Source: Isochrysis galbana (lineage: Eukaryota; Haptophyta; Isochrysidales; Isochrysidaceae). From it: a stretch of 64,000 nucleotides of DNA. Below are positions 53,701 to 64,000 of this stretch, one piece after another. The translations under genes were made by a program, and so were the position numbers. The stretch covers positions 7,796,550 to 7,860,549 of the forward strand of contig CM030931.1 of the NCBI GenBank assembly GCA_018136815.1, read 5' to 3'. Each line of letters starts with the position of its first letter. Within the stretch, counting starts at the first letter, position 1. Below the pieces are notes generated by a model, which saw only the letters and a program-made list of their open reading frames with translations, did no database searches and was not told where the DNA came from.

Positions 53701-54250
53701 ACTGGCGGAGTGGAGTGGCTGTGGCTGTGGCAGTGGACTGGGGCTCTAAAGATTCTTGAGACAGGGAATGGGGCTCTCCAGGGGCGACCGTGCTCACGGA
53801 GGGCTGAGCACAGGGAGCACTGGGACACTGGGACCGGAGGGAGGCATGGCACCGGCGGGGTTGAGTGATTTGGCCATATGGTCCAAGTCCCACCACTTGG
53901 AGGAGCGTGTGGCGCGGTCGGCGGCCGCTGAGTCGAAGAAAAGATTTTCAACGAATTTGTCGAGTTTATTCGTTGTGGTGTTGTACCCTTGAGCGGCGTC
54001 GTCGAGCGCGCTATGGTTGTAGAAGTTGGAGTGGTCGAGTGGTCTCTCGGCGGGGGTACCACGTTAGAAATTGTAGTCTTGTAAGAGATCTTGTTGGCTA
54101 GCATCCCTAGCCACATACACCGGACGAGCCATGCACCAACCGCGCACACCCCCATCGCGGGGTAGGGGCTCCGTTGCCGATGAGGCACGGTCCCTCAGCA
54201 CTAGGATTAAACTAGGACAACAAGCAACAAGAAAACTCTGACAGAGGTCC
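53700..54250 (-). mobile_element. LTR-retrotransposon remnant
   Basis: At 54042-54060 an 18-bp stretch matches the primer-binding site of the Copia element. The + side beyond it is LTR-like and the - side looks like a leader/gag beginning. No pol region is present, so it is a clearly broken and older fossil of a related element. Confidence 0.5.
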
Positions 54251-54269
54251 TGAGGACTTGATTCACAGC

Positions 54270-54470
54270 GTTGCCGGTAAGATGGTCGGGAAGGGAGGGC
54301 AACGGAGGAGCGAGGGAGAGGCTCGCGCGGGACGGGCGGCGGGAGCGAGGGACCCAGGCAGGCAGGGAGGGAAGGAAGGGAAGGGGTAGGGGAAGGAAGG
54401 GTAGGAGGCGGAAGAGAGGGCAGGGGGGAGGGGGGGGGAGGGAGCAGAGGTGGAAGGGAGAGAACAGTAG
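54270..54470 (+). promoter_or_regulatory. Purine-rich upstream region
   Basis: GGGAGGGAAGGAAGGG-type tract ending about 60 bp before the start at 54528; same type of tract as before other genes in the window. Confidence 0.45.
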
Positions 54471-54527
54471 TGGCGTGCGTACACGTGCAGGAGAGAAGGG
54501 AGTGGACCCGGCGGGCAGCGACGACCG

Positions 54528-57500
54528 ATGGGTTCGCACGATTGGCGCGAGGAGATTCGCCGGCGCGTGCGCCGCGACCACGAGGAGGCGGAGCGGCGGC
54601 TCTCGCAGTTGGACTCAGCCACGTGGCGAGCGCGCCTACAAGTCGTAAAGGCTCAGATGGCTGGCTCGAGCGACAAGGTGCATCTCGCCGAGGAGGAGAT
54701 GCGGCAAGCGCTCCAGTCACTCGGCGTCACCAGCCGGAGGGACAGCGCAGCCAGCCAGTGCAGCTCATGTTTTAGCCCCGGAAGCCCAACAACGCCTGCC
54801 CGCTTCGCGGGCGCCTCTGGTTTAAGCGTTGGCGTGAGCGGCGCTGCAATGCCAGGTGACTTACCATCGACCACTCTCACCCGCACGTCACGCAGCAGTT
54901 TGGGCATGCGCGAGGACGCTGCTAGCGACTTGAGCGACTTGCTACGTACCTTGCGAGCCGAGCACCGTGACACCGACACAGGCGCATCGAGCCTGTTGTA
55001 CGAGCTACGCAGAGCTCGCGGAATAGTCCTCATGCGCCTCCTGGCTGGATGGAATCGCCATCGTGCCACACTCACCTTGGCGGCTTGGCGGCGGGCTGCA
55101 CTCGCGAAAGCTCGGCCTGCAGTTCCGCCCCGGGAGCAGCAGGCGCACGAGTGGTACGCCGCCCTACATCAGTCTCGCGCGGAGATAGCGCAACTACAAG
55201 CCGAGAATCATGAGCTCAAGTGTCACGTCGAAAACGCACAGGCCGAGCACGCCAGGCAGCTCACAAGGCGTGATGAAGCTGTGCAGGACGCCGAGTGCGC
55301 TCTCGAGTTGGCACGGGCTGCGGAAGCTGAGGCTCGAGCGGCGCACCACACCGCACAGGCGGCGGCGAAAGAGGAGATGGAGGAGCTCGCCATCGTTATC
55401 CGCATGCTGAAGGAGTCAGAAGCCGAGACAGCTAGCGAGCTCGCGCAGACACAGCGCGCCTTATCGCGGCTGAGTTCATCCGCCAAGGAAGGGCGGCAGC
55501 TGCAGGACAAAGTTCTCGCGGGCGATGGAGCCGACGACATTGTAATAGCAGCCCTGACCCGACCGGGAGTTGCGGCGGAGCGCGCCCAAGGCGTCGCCGA
55601 GGGCCGCATCGCCGTGCAACGAGAGATGTCGACCGTGGTGGAGCAGCTAATGGCGGAGCGGCGAAGAGCTGATGCGAGCGAAAGGTGCCCCTATCCCATC
55701 CTCGTGCTGCGTAATGCGTCTCATTGACGAGAGGGCATGCTTCCCTTTCGCAAGTTTGGCCCAGGATAGCCTGTATCCAGGGCTCGGCTGCCGCCCTCAC
55801 CGTCAACCACCTTTTGCGCACAACATGGGAAGGAACGGTGCCTCGCTCCTTTGTTTTCACCGGCCTTCGCGCTGCACTTGACTCTCTCAGGGATGCCATT
55901 GAGCAGATGGAGGTGGCCAAAAAAACGGCAGCCGCTGCTCTCGTGCGCGAGGAGGCATTGAAGGCGGAGCTTCAATACCTGAGGTCTAGGATCGATGTTG
56001 AAAGGACGCTCGCAGCGCGGCAACGGGAGTTGGCTGCTACGGAAGACAAGTGCGTAGGCCCAGAAATGGACGTCGTCGGTCAAGGCTCTCGGCAAATACC
56101 AGCGTTTGGTGTGGGTGCCTATACTGCGCTGGGACGTGTTGACTCACCCGAGACTAATCCAGTTCTCTGGCTTTCCTTGTCTTCGCCGCCGCTGACTACT
56201 GATGACCCATCCACGAGGTCAGCGAAGCGATTGTCGGGCACGCCATTATCGATTGCGGGCATGCGCAGTCCAGATGTTACGGAGGTGCCGTCAGACTCAT
56301 TACCTGTATTGTCTGCCGCACGTGAGGCCGCAGCACGAGAGGAAACAGCAGCACGTGGCCTAGAGGCGGCACGCGAGGCAGGGGCGCGCGAGGCGGCAGA
56401 AATGCGGGCAGCCCAAGCGCTTCGGCGGGCGGAGACGGCGGAGGCGGCTGCGGCGGCTGCGGCACGCGAACACGAGGCTGCGGCTCGGGCTTTCAGTGAT
56501 GCTCTTGACGGAGCGATGGCTCGCACTGCGCAGGCCATGGCGCGGGCCTCGGCCGCCGAGTCGCAGCTACGGACCTGGGAAGAAGCAAGCGTGCCGCCCG
56601 AGTCGTTTGGAACCGCCGTGGATGCCAGATATTTGGAGCGGAATTGGTCGACAAAGTCGGAAATTGCCAAGTTGCGCCAGCAGCTCTCACAGACGAACGA
56701 TTTGGTCGCTGCGGTCGAGCGGCGAGCAGATGCCCATGCCGCACGTGCAGCCGCTGCGGACGCGATGACCTCCACCCTTCGCTCGCGTCTAAGTGCATCC
56801 GAGGACGCCCTCGACGCCCTATCGGCGCAAGCGGCCTCGGCAAGGCGCGATGAAAGGGCGAGGCTCGAGGAGGTGCGCGTAGGCCTTGAACGCGCCGCGG
56901 CGGGAGCGGCGAAGAGCCACGCTGCGGATGCCGCCGGGATCCTTGCGCTGAGTGAGATGCTTGACGAAGCACAAAAGAAGCTTGAGGAGGCCGAAAAGGA
57001 TATCTCCACTCTCGTTGGCATCTCCGAAGGACGCGCACACGTCGCTGCAACGGTGGCGGAGGCGACGGCCACTGCCGCAGCTGCCGAGGAGGCGAAGCGC
57101 AGGCTGTGCCTCATGAGAGAAGAGGCAGCCGCAAAACTGGTGGAGGTCAAAGCCGAAGTGGACGTCGCGACAGCGGAGGCAGCTGAGGCGCGGGCGGTGG
57201 CGGCAGCAGCGTCCGGTCGGGCGGAGGCAGCCGAGGCTGCATTGGCACGGGCAGTGGCCGAGATTGGCAGGCTTCAGCATGCAGCACGCACCTCACAGGA
57301 ACACTCGCAGGCCGCAGTCTCGTGCTCCTCTACGGCTGACACGGCCTCGTCGCCCTCCGATGACGACAAGACCGGAGTCGGCTGTGCTAAATCCTCATCC
57401 TTCGAGGCTCAACTAAGTGCGCAGCGCGATAGGCTCGAATCTACTTTAGTGGCATATAACGAGGCGCAGAAGACAATTCAGGCGCTGGAGGCGAAGAATG

Positions 57501-58660
57501 CTGAGTCGGAGGCGAGAGCTGAAGCAACGGCAGAAGAGGCATTAGCCGCAGTGTCATCGCAGGTGCAGGCGCGTGAGGCTACCGAAGCTGAGCTGGCACG
57601 AGTGCGCGTAGAATTTTTGGAGGCCCGTGCGGAGCTCGACGAGGCCCATCACGCAATGAGGCGCGCGGCCGTCCGACGATCGCTCCAATTGCGCGATAGC
57701 TGGCGCGAAGACATCTCGGGTTTGGATAGCGCGTGGCGCTCGCGGCTCGAAAGCGCACAGGCGGTCCTTGGCAACAGGATGGTGGCCGCCTCATCGCAAA
57801 GGCTTTTGCAGCGGACCTTTCACGCATTGCGTACCCACTCTTGGCGTGACGCAAAAGCGATTCAGAGGGAGTTCCCTCTCCAGTGCAGAGCTGGGAATGT
57901 GCTTGCCGAGCCATCTGATCCCTCGCAATCTTTGTCACAGAGCGCTCACGTTGACGTTCTGGAGGAGACAACGCCGCGTCCTGTTGATATGCCCGATGAG
58001 GATGACGCCCGTCTCAGAAGGGAGATCTCCATACAATCGTCCGCAGCGGAGGCGCATGGCGAGGCGTCGTCGGCCGCTCGAACATCCGCCTCGAGAACTT
58101 CAGAGACGGAAGAGGCGCACCGTATCCAACGTGCCCGCACTGCTGCGCTCGCACTGTCGTCTCGCCACTCTCGACGCTCTCTATTGCTCCTCGTGATCGG
58201 TGGGTGGCGCCGCGAGGCCATTCGATCCCGCGTCGCGCGGAGCGCAGCAGGCGCTCAAGCACGCGCAGACTCGGCGCTCTCTGAACGCGAGGTGGCGACG
58301 GCGCGGCTCAAGGACGCGACAGCGCGGATGGCCGCTGCCATCACCGCACAACGTGTCGCTGAGAAAGCAGAAGCGCAGGCGTCCGCTCGCGAAGCATACG
58401 CAGTGGCATCCCGGGATGCCGCGTTGGCCGAGCTTGCTCGCACAAGGCAAGAGATGGCGGATGGACTTGCCGCGTTGAAGAGCCGTGCGGCAGCGGCGCG
58501 GGCCGCCCAGCGCGACGCAGAGCGGGGCGAGGCGCAGGCGGTGGCTCGGATCACCGCGGCGGAGGCGCGCGCCAAGGAGGCGGTGGCGCGCGCCAAGGAG
58601 GCGGAAGCGCGCGCCAAGGAGGCGGAGGCGGCGCTGAAGGCAATGGCCCGCACTCAGTGA
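54528..58660 (+). CDS. Long coiled-coil protein with Sfi1-like centrin-binding motifs
   Basis: Two exons, 54528-55684 and 55891-58660, with a 206-bp GT-AG intron (phase 2); 1,308 residues. Nearly the whole protein from ~200 on is Ala/Glu/Arg heptad coiled coil. Between coils are Trp-containing helices with L-L-x-x-W-x-R character: VLMRLLAGWNRHRATLTLAAWRR (~168-190), LLQRTFHALRTHSWRDA (~1020) and LLLLVIGGWRREAIR (~1150), resembling Sfi1-type centrin-binding repeats. The C-terminus has tandem 8-residue units (AKEAEAR-like, a 24-nt DNA repeat at 58560-58635). No membrane span. A basal-body or centrosome component is a reasonable inference. The ATG lies after a purine tract. Confidence 0.75.
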
Positions 58661-59089
58661 GTCGGATGCGAAGCGGATTCATGAAAACGTGTCAAAAGTG
58701 GAGTTGTAAGTCGACACGAGCCACTTGAGAGTAACAACATTTGGAGGTCGAGCTCAAAGCTTATATCTTGTATATTGGGGACAACTGACGAGATTGGCAC
58801 CACTATGGCAGCAACCGTAGCGGCGAGCGGCGAGATAAACATGACCCTAACCCCACCCGGGCACACCCCCACGTAAGGTGTAACCTATCTCTTGCCTATT
58901 TCTTTTTCTCTCGCCCACCGCAAGGGTACGATGAGCAAGGGTACGATGATAGGGACTATGACTATCGAAATGCGAAATCTCGCGCACGCCCTACACCCTA
59001 GTTTACGCACCTACACACCGAGCATATACATATACATATTACACATACTACATCTGTTGCGTTAGGGGGAGCGCTCGAACGCCCTCCAT

Positions 59090-59400
59090 GCCTCACGACA
59101 CGCTCTATTCTTAGAACGTGTCTTCCCTCCCGGCGCCCCGCTCTTCCCTCTCCTCTCTCTCTCCGCGCCCGCATGCAGCCGAGATCCCTTCCTCGCGTTT
59201 CCCCATATAATCCCGGTCTTCCCCTTGTTTCCTTGGCCATCGAGGGTCGGGGTTTTCCCGCGTCTCGCCCCCTCCCCGCCCCGCCAGTGCCCCGTCCCTC
59301 TCGTCCATATCTTCTATCCTTTCCCTGTTCCTAAGGTTTTCCGTCCCCCTCCCCCTCCCCCCCCCCCCCCGTGTCCATTCTGTCCCGTCTTTTGTCAAAA
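59090..59400. repeat. Repeat family F copy
   Basis: Shares CTTGTTTCCTTGGCCA, TCCCGCGTCTCGCC and the TAGAACGTGTCTTCCCTCC block with 12780-13220. Confidence 0.6.
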
Positions 59401-59403
59401 CTT

Positions 59404-59573
59404 TTGTCTTCCTGGCGCTATGCGCTATCGCTCCGGAGCACCCTCTGTCCCCTCGTCCCTCTGTCCCTCTCGTGTGTTCCCGTCCGTCGTGTACTGTCAT
59501 GCAGGCTGAGAACTGGTACTCTTCATGTCATGCCGAGCCCCTGAACACCCTGAGCTCACACTCGCAGTCCCTG
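59404..59573 (+). repeat. Direct repeat, copy 1
   Basis: TTGTCTTCCTGGCGCTATGC through CTCGCAGTCCCTG; a ~95% identical copy lies at 60069-60240. Confidence 0.85.
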
Positions 59574-60068
59574 AATAATTTTTTTTCCAACTGGGAAGGT
59601 GCGAGTCCGAAGTTTTTTCTTCAGTGAAGGTGCAGGTGAAGGTGAGGGTGCAAGAAATGCAGGTGAAGGTGAAGACACGGTGAACGGGGCGCGCTGGGCG
59701 GCCAGTAGCCCCCCAAGGTGGCTGTTGATCGTGCCCGTTTGGGTAAGAGAAGACGGGGGCGCTAGAACTAGGAGGGAAGGGCCGCGGCTCGCCGCGGCCA
59801 CTCGCCTCGGCGAGAGAGATTAGCGTTTCTGGGCTCCCATGCACGAGTGCCCCCCCCCCCCCCCCGCGTTGTTTTTACCCGAAAGGGGTTTTCCCCCAGC
59901 GTGGACTCGAGGAGAGGACGTGCTGGGGTGCGCGGGGTCGGTGCGTGCACTGGGGGGAGGACAAATATCGAGCTGGCTCGTCAGGCATGGCGGGATTCCG
60001 GGACGAAAAAGTTGTGTCCAATTTGCTAGTGGGGTTGGCTAGGATATAACATTAACTATTTTATTTAT

Positions 60069-60240
60069 TTGTCTTCCTGACGCTATGCGCTATCGCTCCG
60101 GAGCAACCTCTATCCCCTCGTCCCTTTGTCCCTCTCGTGTGTGTTCCCGTCCGTCGTGTACTGTCATGCAGGCTGAGAACCGGTACTCTTCATGTCATGC
60201 CGAGCCCCTGAACACCCTCAGCTCACACTCGCAGTCCCTG
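60069..60240 (+). repeat. Direct repeat, copy 2
   Basis: Second copy of the 59404-59573 sequence, about 0.5 kb downstream, with a handful of substitutions and a 2-bp insertion. Confidence 0.85.
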
Positions 60241-61089
60241 CACTCTCACACACACAACTCCACACCAGACACAGTATCACCACTCCAGTCACAGCCAGGC
60301 CCAGTCACCAACACACCAGCCACAACCTTCGAACAACAACATCAAAATTTTTAGCCGTGTACCGTGTACAAATAACAAAAAACAAATAAGAATACTAGAT
60401 ATGGATACGAGAGGAAGAGTGCCGGATGCTCTTTGCGCCGACTCCTAGAGCAAGAGCAAAGATTCGTGTTTCCATAGGAGTAGGAGATCTTTGCTAGTCT
60501 CTAGCGCGACATCGACGGTAGCGAGGGCTCACTTTACACTAGTATCCACTACTCACTATGATTGTTTTCTCCTTGCTCATCATCACATCATCACTCTAGA
60601 TAGAGATTTCCGATCCAAAGAAAGAGTCGCAACGACTTGCGCCGAGCCGCCAGCCGCAGCAGGAGGCCACAACCGCGCGCGCGCGGAGGGAGGGGCGAGG
60701 GGGGGGGGGGGGGCGGAGGATCCGCGCGGGGCCGTGTTGGGGGGGGGGGGGGATTTCGGATTTCGGAGGGAGACGAAACCGGAGGTCGGTCGGCCGGGCG
60801 CGGGGGGAGGGGACGCCGACCAGCAGACCGCCCCCCCCCCCCCCCCCCCCCCCCCCGCCCCCTTCTCCCTGCTGATTGATGAATGAGGAGGGATGGTATT
60901 ACATGTACTACTTTTTTAAAACGCCTGTGGACGGCCTCACTGAAGCAGTCACTCATCTCCGTTGGAGCCACCCACGACGACTTTCACCTACCACGCCTTC
61001 TCTTTCTGTAACTGCAGGGTGCAATCGGCCGATATTTTCCCTCGCACACACCCCTCCCCCCTCTCCTTCCCCCTTCCCCCACTTCCAGT

Positions 61090-62841
61090 ATGGCCCTCCC
61101 GCTCGGCCGCGCCCGCCTCGCCACGCCGCTGCTCCGTGGGCGGGGGGCAGCGTCAGTGGCATCGCGCCTCGACCTCGGCCTTCCCGCGCGCTACGGCCTC
61201 TTCATCGGCGGCGAGTTCACTGAGCCTGCCAACGGTGGCTACTTTGACAACAAGTCGCCCGTCGACGGCAAGACCTTCATCCAGGCGGCCAGAGGGACCA
61301 AGGCAGACGTCGACCGGGCAGTGCAGGCGGCACACACAGCCTACTGGTCCAGCTGGTCTAAGGCATCCGTCGCCGATCGATCCAACCTGCTCCTTAAGAT
61401 CGCCGACATCATTGAGGTCAACAAGGATAGGCTGGCGCGTTGCGAGACGCTCGACAACGGCAAGGCTCTACGGGAGAGCCTTGCAGCGGACTTGCCACTG
61501 GTGATTGATCACTGGCGTTACTTTGCTGGAGTCATTCGTGCCGAGGAGGGCACGGCCACCGAGATCGATGCGAACACCCTCTCTATGTGCATCCAAGAGC
61601 CGCTCGGCGTCGTTGGCCAAATCATCCCATGGAATTGTGAGGCGTGTGGTAGGCGGTAGATGAGCCCCCTCCGTCCCTGCGACCGCTCGTTGCTTAATCC
61701 CGACGTTATCTCTTCCCTCCCTTGCAGTTCCGTTACTTATGGCCACATGGAAGCTAGCCCCCGCCCTAGCGGCTGGCAATTGTGTAGTCTTGAAACCGGC
61801 AGAGCAGACGCCCACATCGATCATGCTGCTCATTGAGCTCCTCAAGGATGCACTTCCACCGGGAGTGGTGAACGTGGTCACCGGGTACGGAGACGAAGCG
61901 GGCGAGGCGCTGGCAAGTCACAATGGAATCGCCAAGCTGGCTTTCACCGGCTCGACCGCTACCGGCACACGCATCCTTCAGGAGGCGGCGAAGAATCTTA
62001 TTCCAACCACACTTGAGCTGGGCGGCAAGTCACCCAACATCTTCTTCTCGTCAATCTGTGAGGCGGACGACCATCTGCTCGACAAGGCTGTCGAGGGTGC
62101 AGTGCTTTTTGCGCTTAATCAGGGCGAGATCTGCACATGTCAATCGCGCCTTCTTGTACAAGAGGACATTTATGACAAGTGAGTCTGGCAAGCCTTGTAG
62201 TCTGCGTTGTGGTAGAGCAGCAACCGAGGCATGCTTTGGTGCCAACATGGCGCTCCACCCGATTTTCTTGGCGCAGATTCATGGCCAAGGTTGTGGCGCG
62301 CACCGAGGCGATCAAGACGGGTGACCCATTCGACGAAGCGACGATGATGGGAGCGCAGGTCTCACTGGCTCAGCACGAGCGCATTCTGAAGTACATTGAA
62401 CTAGGCAAGTCGGAAGGGGCCAAAGTTCTCACTGGCGGTGCAGCGAACGACGCGTTCGAGGGCGGCTACTACATCAAACCAACCATCCTCAGCGGAACGA
62501 ACGACATGCGCGTCTTCCAGGAGGAGATCTTTGGCCCAGTGACAAGTGTTACAACCTTCCGCACGGAGGAAGAGGCGATCAAAATCGCCAATGACAACAT
62601 TTACGGCCTTGGCGCGGGCGTCTGGACGCGCGACGCGCATCAAGCCTATCAAGTACCGCGCGCCATCCAGGCCGGTCGCGTGTGGGTCAATTGCTACCAC
62701 ATGTACCCGGCGCATGCACCGTTCGGTGGGTACAAAAAGTCTGGTTTTGGGCGGGAGACGCACAAGATGATGCTCAACCACTACCGTCAAACCAAAAACA
62801 TGCTCATCTCATTCGATAAAAACAAGCTAGGCTTCTTCTGA
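61090..62841 (+). CDS. NAD(P)-dependent aldehyde dehydrogenase, bacterial AldB/Exac-like, probably mitochondrial
   Basis: Three exons, 61090-61636, 61728-62178 and 62277-62841, with 91- and 98-bp GT-AG introns; 520 residues, normal family length plus a ~30-residue Arg/Ala-rich leader ([19 protein letters not shown]) typical of mitochondrial import. Catalytic features: PWN before intron 1, FTGSTATG (nucleotide-binding), LELGGKSPN with the general-base Glu (~279), and NQGEICTC with the catalytic Cys (~318). [17 protein letters not shown] and [13 protein letters not shown] close the fold. The reaction is aldehyde + NAD(P)+ to carboxylate. NQGE-C-C rather than the NQGQCC of animal ALDH2 points to a bacterial-type aldehyde dehydrogenase subfamily. 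Introns and targeting show full integration in the host. Confidence 0.9.
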
Positions 62842-63244
62842 GTAGTCCAAGATGCACTCCTCTCGGTAAGATAGCAAAAGTCCGCGGGGGATATCTTCAC
62901 TCCAACTCTCCGCTTTCCTTGCCCATTTTGAAGATGGCCTTCATCGGAAAAGTGTTCCATGTTGCGCCTCACGCACCGGGACGCCAACGTGCCCTCCTCC
63001 CTCCTCTTTGTCGTGGATAATAGCAGTGGATTTCGCGTTTGCGTTGGAGCGCGAAGTCATTGTCTTGGGCAGTGCGAAAAATACGCCACCGCTGTGTGCT
63101 ATTTGCGTCGCATTCGCATGGCCCACAAAAACGCAGTTTGTCCCCGGCACCCGGGGACTTAGCCTCCAAGGCCGCATTGGCCTGAAAACTTTTAGTAGTA
63201 GTAAATTACTCGTAGAACACTCGCGCGTCCAGAACTATCATATA

Positions 63245-63328
63245 ATAAAACAACTGAGCGTTAGTACCACTACTGCCACTAGCCCGGTACTATCACGACA
63301 CCCCTCAGCGCACTTGCCCGCACGCCTT
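63245..63328 (+). repeat. Repeat family D copy
   Basis: 84 bp, almost identical to 35367-35450; here the sequence continues after CGCACGCCTT into GAAGTGATGG without a LINE. Confidence 0.85.
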
Positions 63329-63395
63329 GAAGTGATGGCACAGACACATACTCATATGCATCCCTACAAATCTCCCCCCTCGCAAACCCCCGGCT

Positions 63396-63426
63396 CCCAT
63401 TATAACTCCCCACAAGTTACAATGGG
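63396..63426. repeat. Small hairpin
   Basis: CCCATTATAACT pairs with AGTTACAATGGG (one G-T pair) over a 7-base loop. Possibly a 3' or repeat-end structure. Confidence 0.45.
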
Positions 63427-64000
63427 GGAAAGAGATCAAGAAAACCCAGTGAGGCGGACCGACCTACGTCGGGCGACTCACAGGGGGAAAACACGGGGGG
63501 GGGGGAGGGTCCTCTCGTCCATGAAGCGGAACGGCCCTTACAGCTCTCGCCGCGAGCGGTCCTTGAGGAATAAAAGACTGCGCCTCGAGATACCTGCCAC
63601 AAGGGTTCTCGTAGGCGCCTTGAGCCTCTCCTTCCTCATCTCCCACCTGTCGCCAGCCGCCCCTCTCCGCCCGTTTACTCACGTAAACGGGTCCCATTTA
63701 TTAACGCACTTCATGGGGGGGGGTGCAAAACCCCCCTCTCCCTCTCTCCGTTCTCCTCCACCTCTGTGTCCCTGCCCCCCCCCTCGGGCCTAGATTTGCC
63801 ACCATCTCCTCATCATCTCCAAGAGAAACTTGTAACTCTAGGCGCGCGCGAGGGCGGGGGGGGGGGCACCTGAAATAGTGCACGTCGGGTACAGAAATGA
63901 ACTTCACTACCACCGGGGCGGTGGAGGAACGAGGTCAGTTCCCTTCGGTCCCCTCAGTCAGTTCCTCTCGGCCCCCTCAGTCAGCCCCGCTGCGCGTCCT

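Larger units (their letters stand above)
58661..61089. other. Intergenic stretch with repeats
   Basis: Holds a family F copy, a ~170-bp near-duplicate pair, and G/C tracts (C run 59852-59866, G runs near 60698-60760, C run 60832-60856) before the aldehyde dehydrogenase gene. No supported gene. Confidence 0.55.
62842..64000. other. Intergenic stretch at the window end
   Basis: A family D copy and a small hairpin (63396-63426), then C/T-rich DNA. No gene supported. Confidence 0.5.

Noticed and set aside
56119-57150. A 343-residue reverse Ala/Ser-rich frame
   Set aside because: Shadow of the Ala/Glu coiled coil on the other strand; GC-rich third positions keep it open.

Overview
The window looks like nuclear DNA of a GC-rich alga. 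Several genes are split by short GT-AG introns (74 to 219 bp), proteins carry eukaryotic domain sets (SLC12, JmjC, SET/MYND, TKL kinase with FN3 repeats, Sfi1-like repeats), and long homopurine or homopyrimidine tracts precede most start codons. The protein at 34382-35058 has a signal peptide followed by Phe, the pattern of plastid leaders in algae with a red secondary plastid. A haptophyte is my best guess; stramenopile or cryptophyte relatives remain possible. The organism call is inference.

Layout: 2-907 is the C-terminal end of an SLC12 cation-chloride cotransporter. 2595-3863 (-) is a JmjC/cupin-type protein with a matrin-type zinc finger. 4.3-5.95 kb is an AT-rich island with an Asp/Asn beta-hydroxylase fragment. 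6125-7828 (-) is an alpha/beta-hydrolase-like protein lacking the serine nucleophile. 9968-10966 is an unrecognised beta-rich plus coiled-coil protein. 12-13.5 kb is repeats. 13542-15934 (-) is a short LINE with target-site duplications. 17093-19069 (-) is a rhodanese-SAP protein, divergent from a small unknown gene at 19739-20173. 22745-29162 is a five-exon FN3-repeat TKL kinase. 29.9-32.7 kb is a repeat cluster with a degraded hypothetical gene. 34382-35058 is a plastid-type protein. 35451-37756 (-) is a LINE remnant abutting a truncated phage-type DNA methyltransferase reading frame (37758-38891). 40042-41968 is a SMYD-like SET protein. 43690-45543 (-) is a two-finger C2HC protein. 45780-51468 (-) is a Copia LTR retrotransposon. 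54528-58660 is a long coiled-coil protein. 61090-62841 is an aldehyde dehydrogenase.

Mobile DNA makes up much of the rest. A zinc-knuckle LINE family and a ~0.77 kb SINE-like family share their left-hand (LINE 3') terminus and make 14-16 bp target duplications. Two hAT-like non-autonomous DNA transposons have 8 bp duplications and clear inverted repeats. Several short dispersed families (called A, C, D, E, F here) recur. I found no tRNA, rRNA or CRISPR. The genes do not form one pathway; they read as an ordinary gene neighbourhood loaded with young and old transposons.
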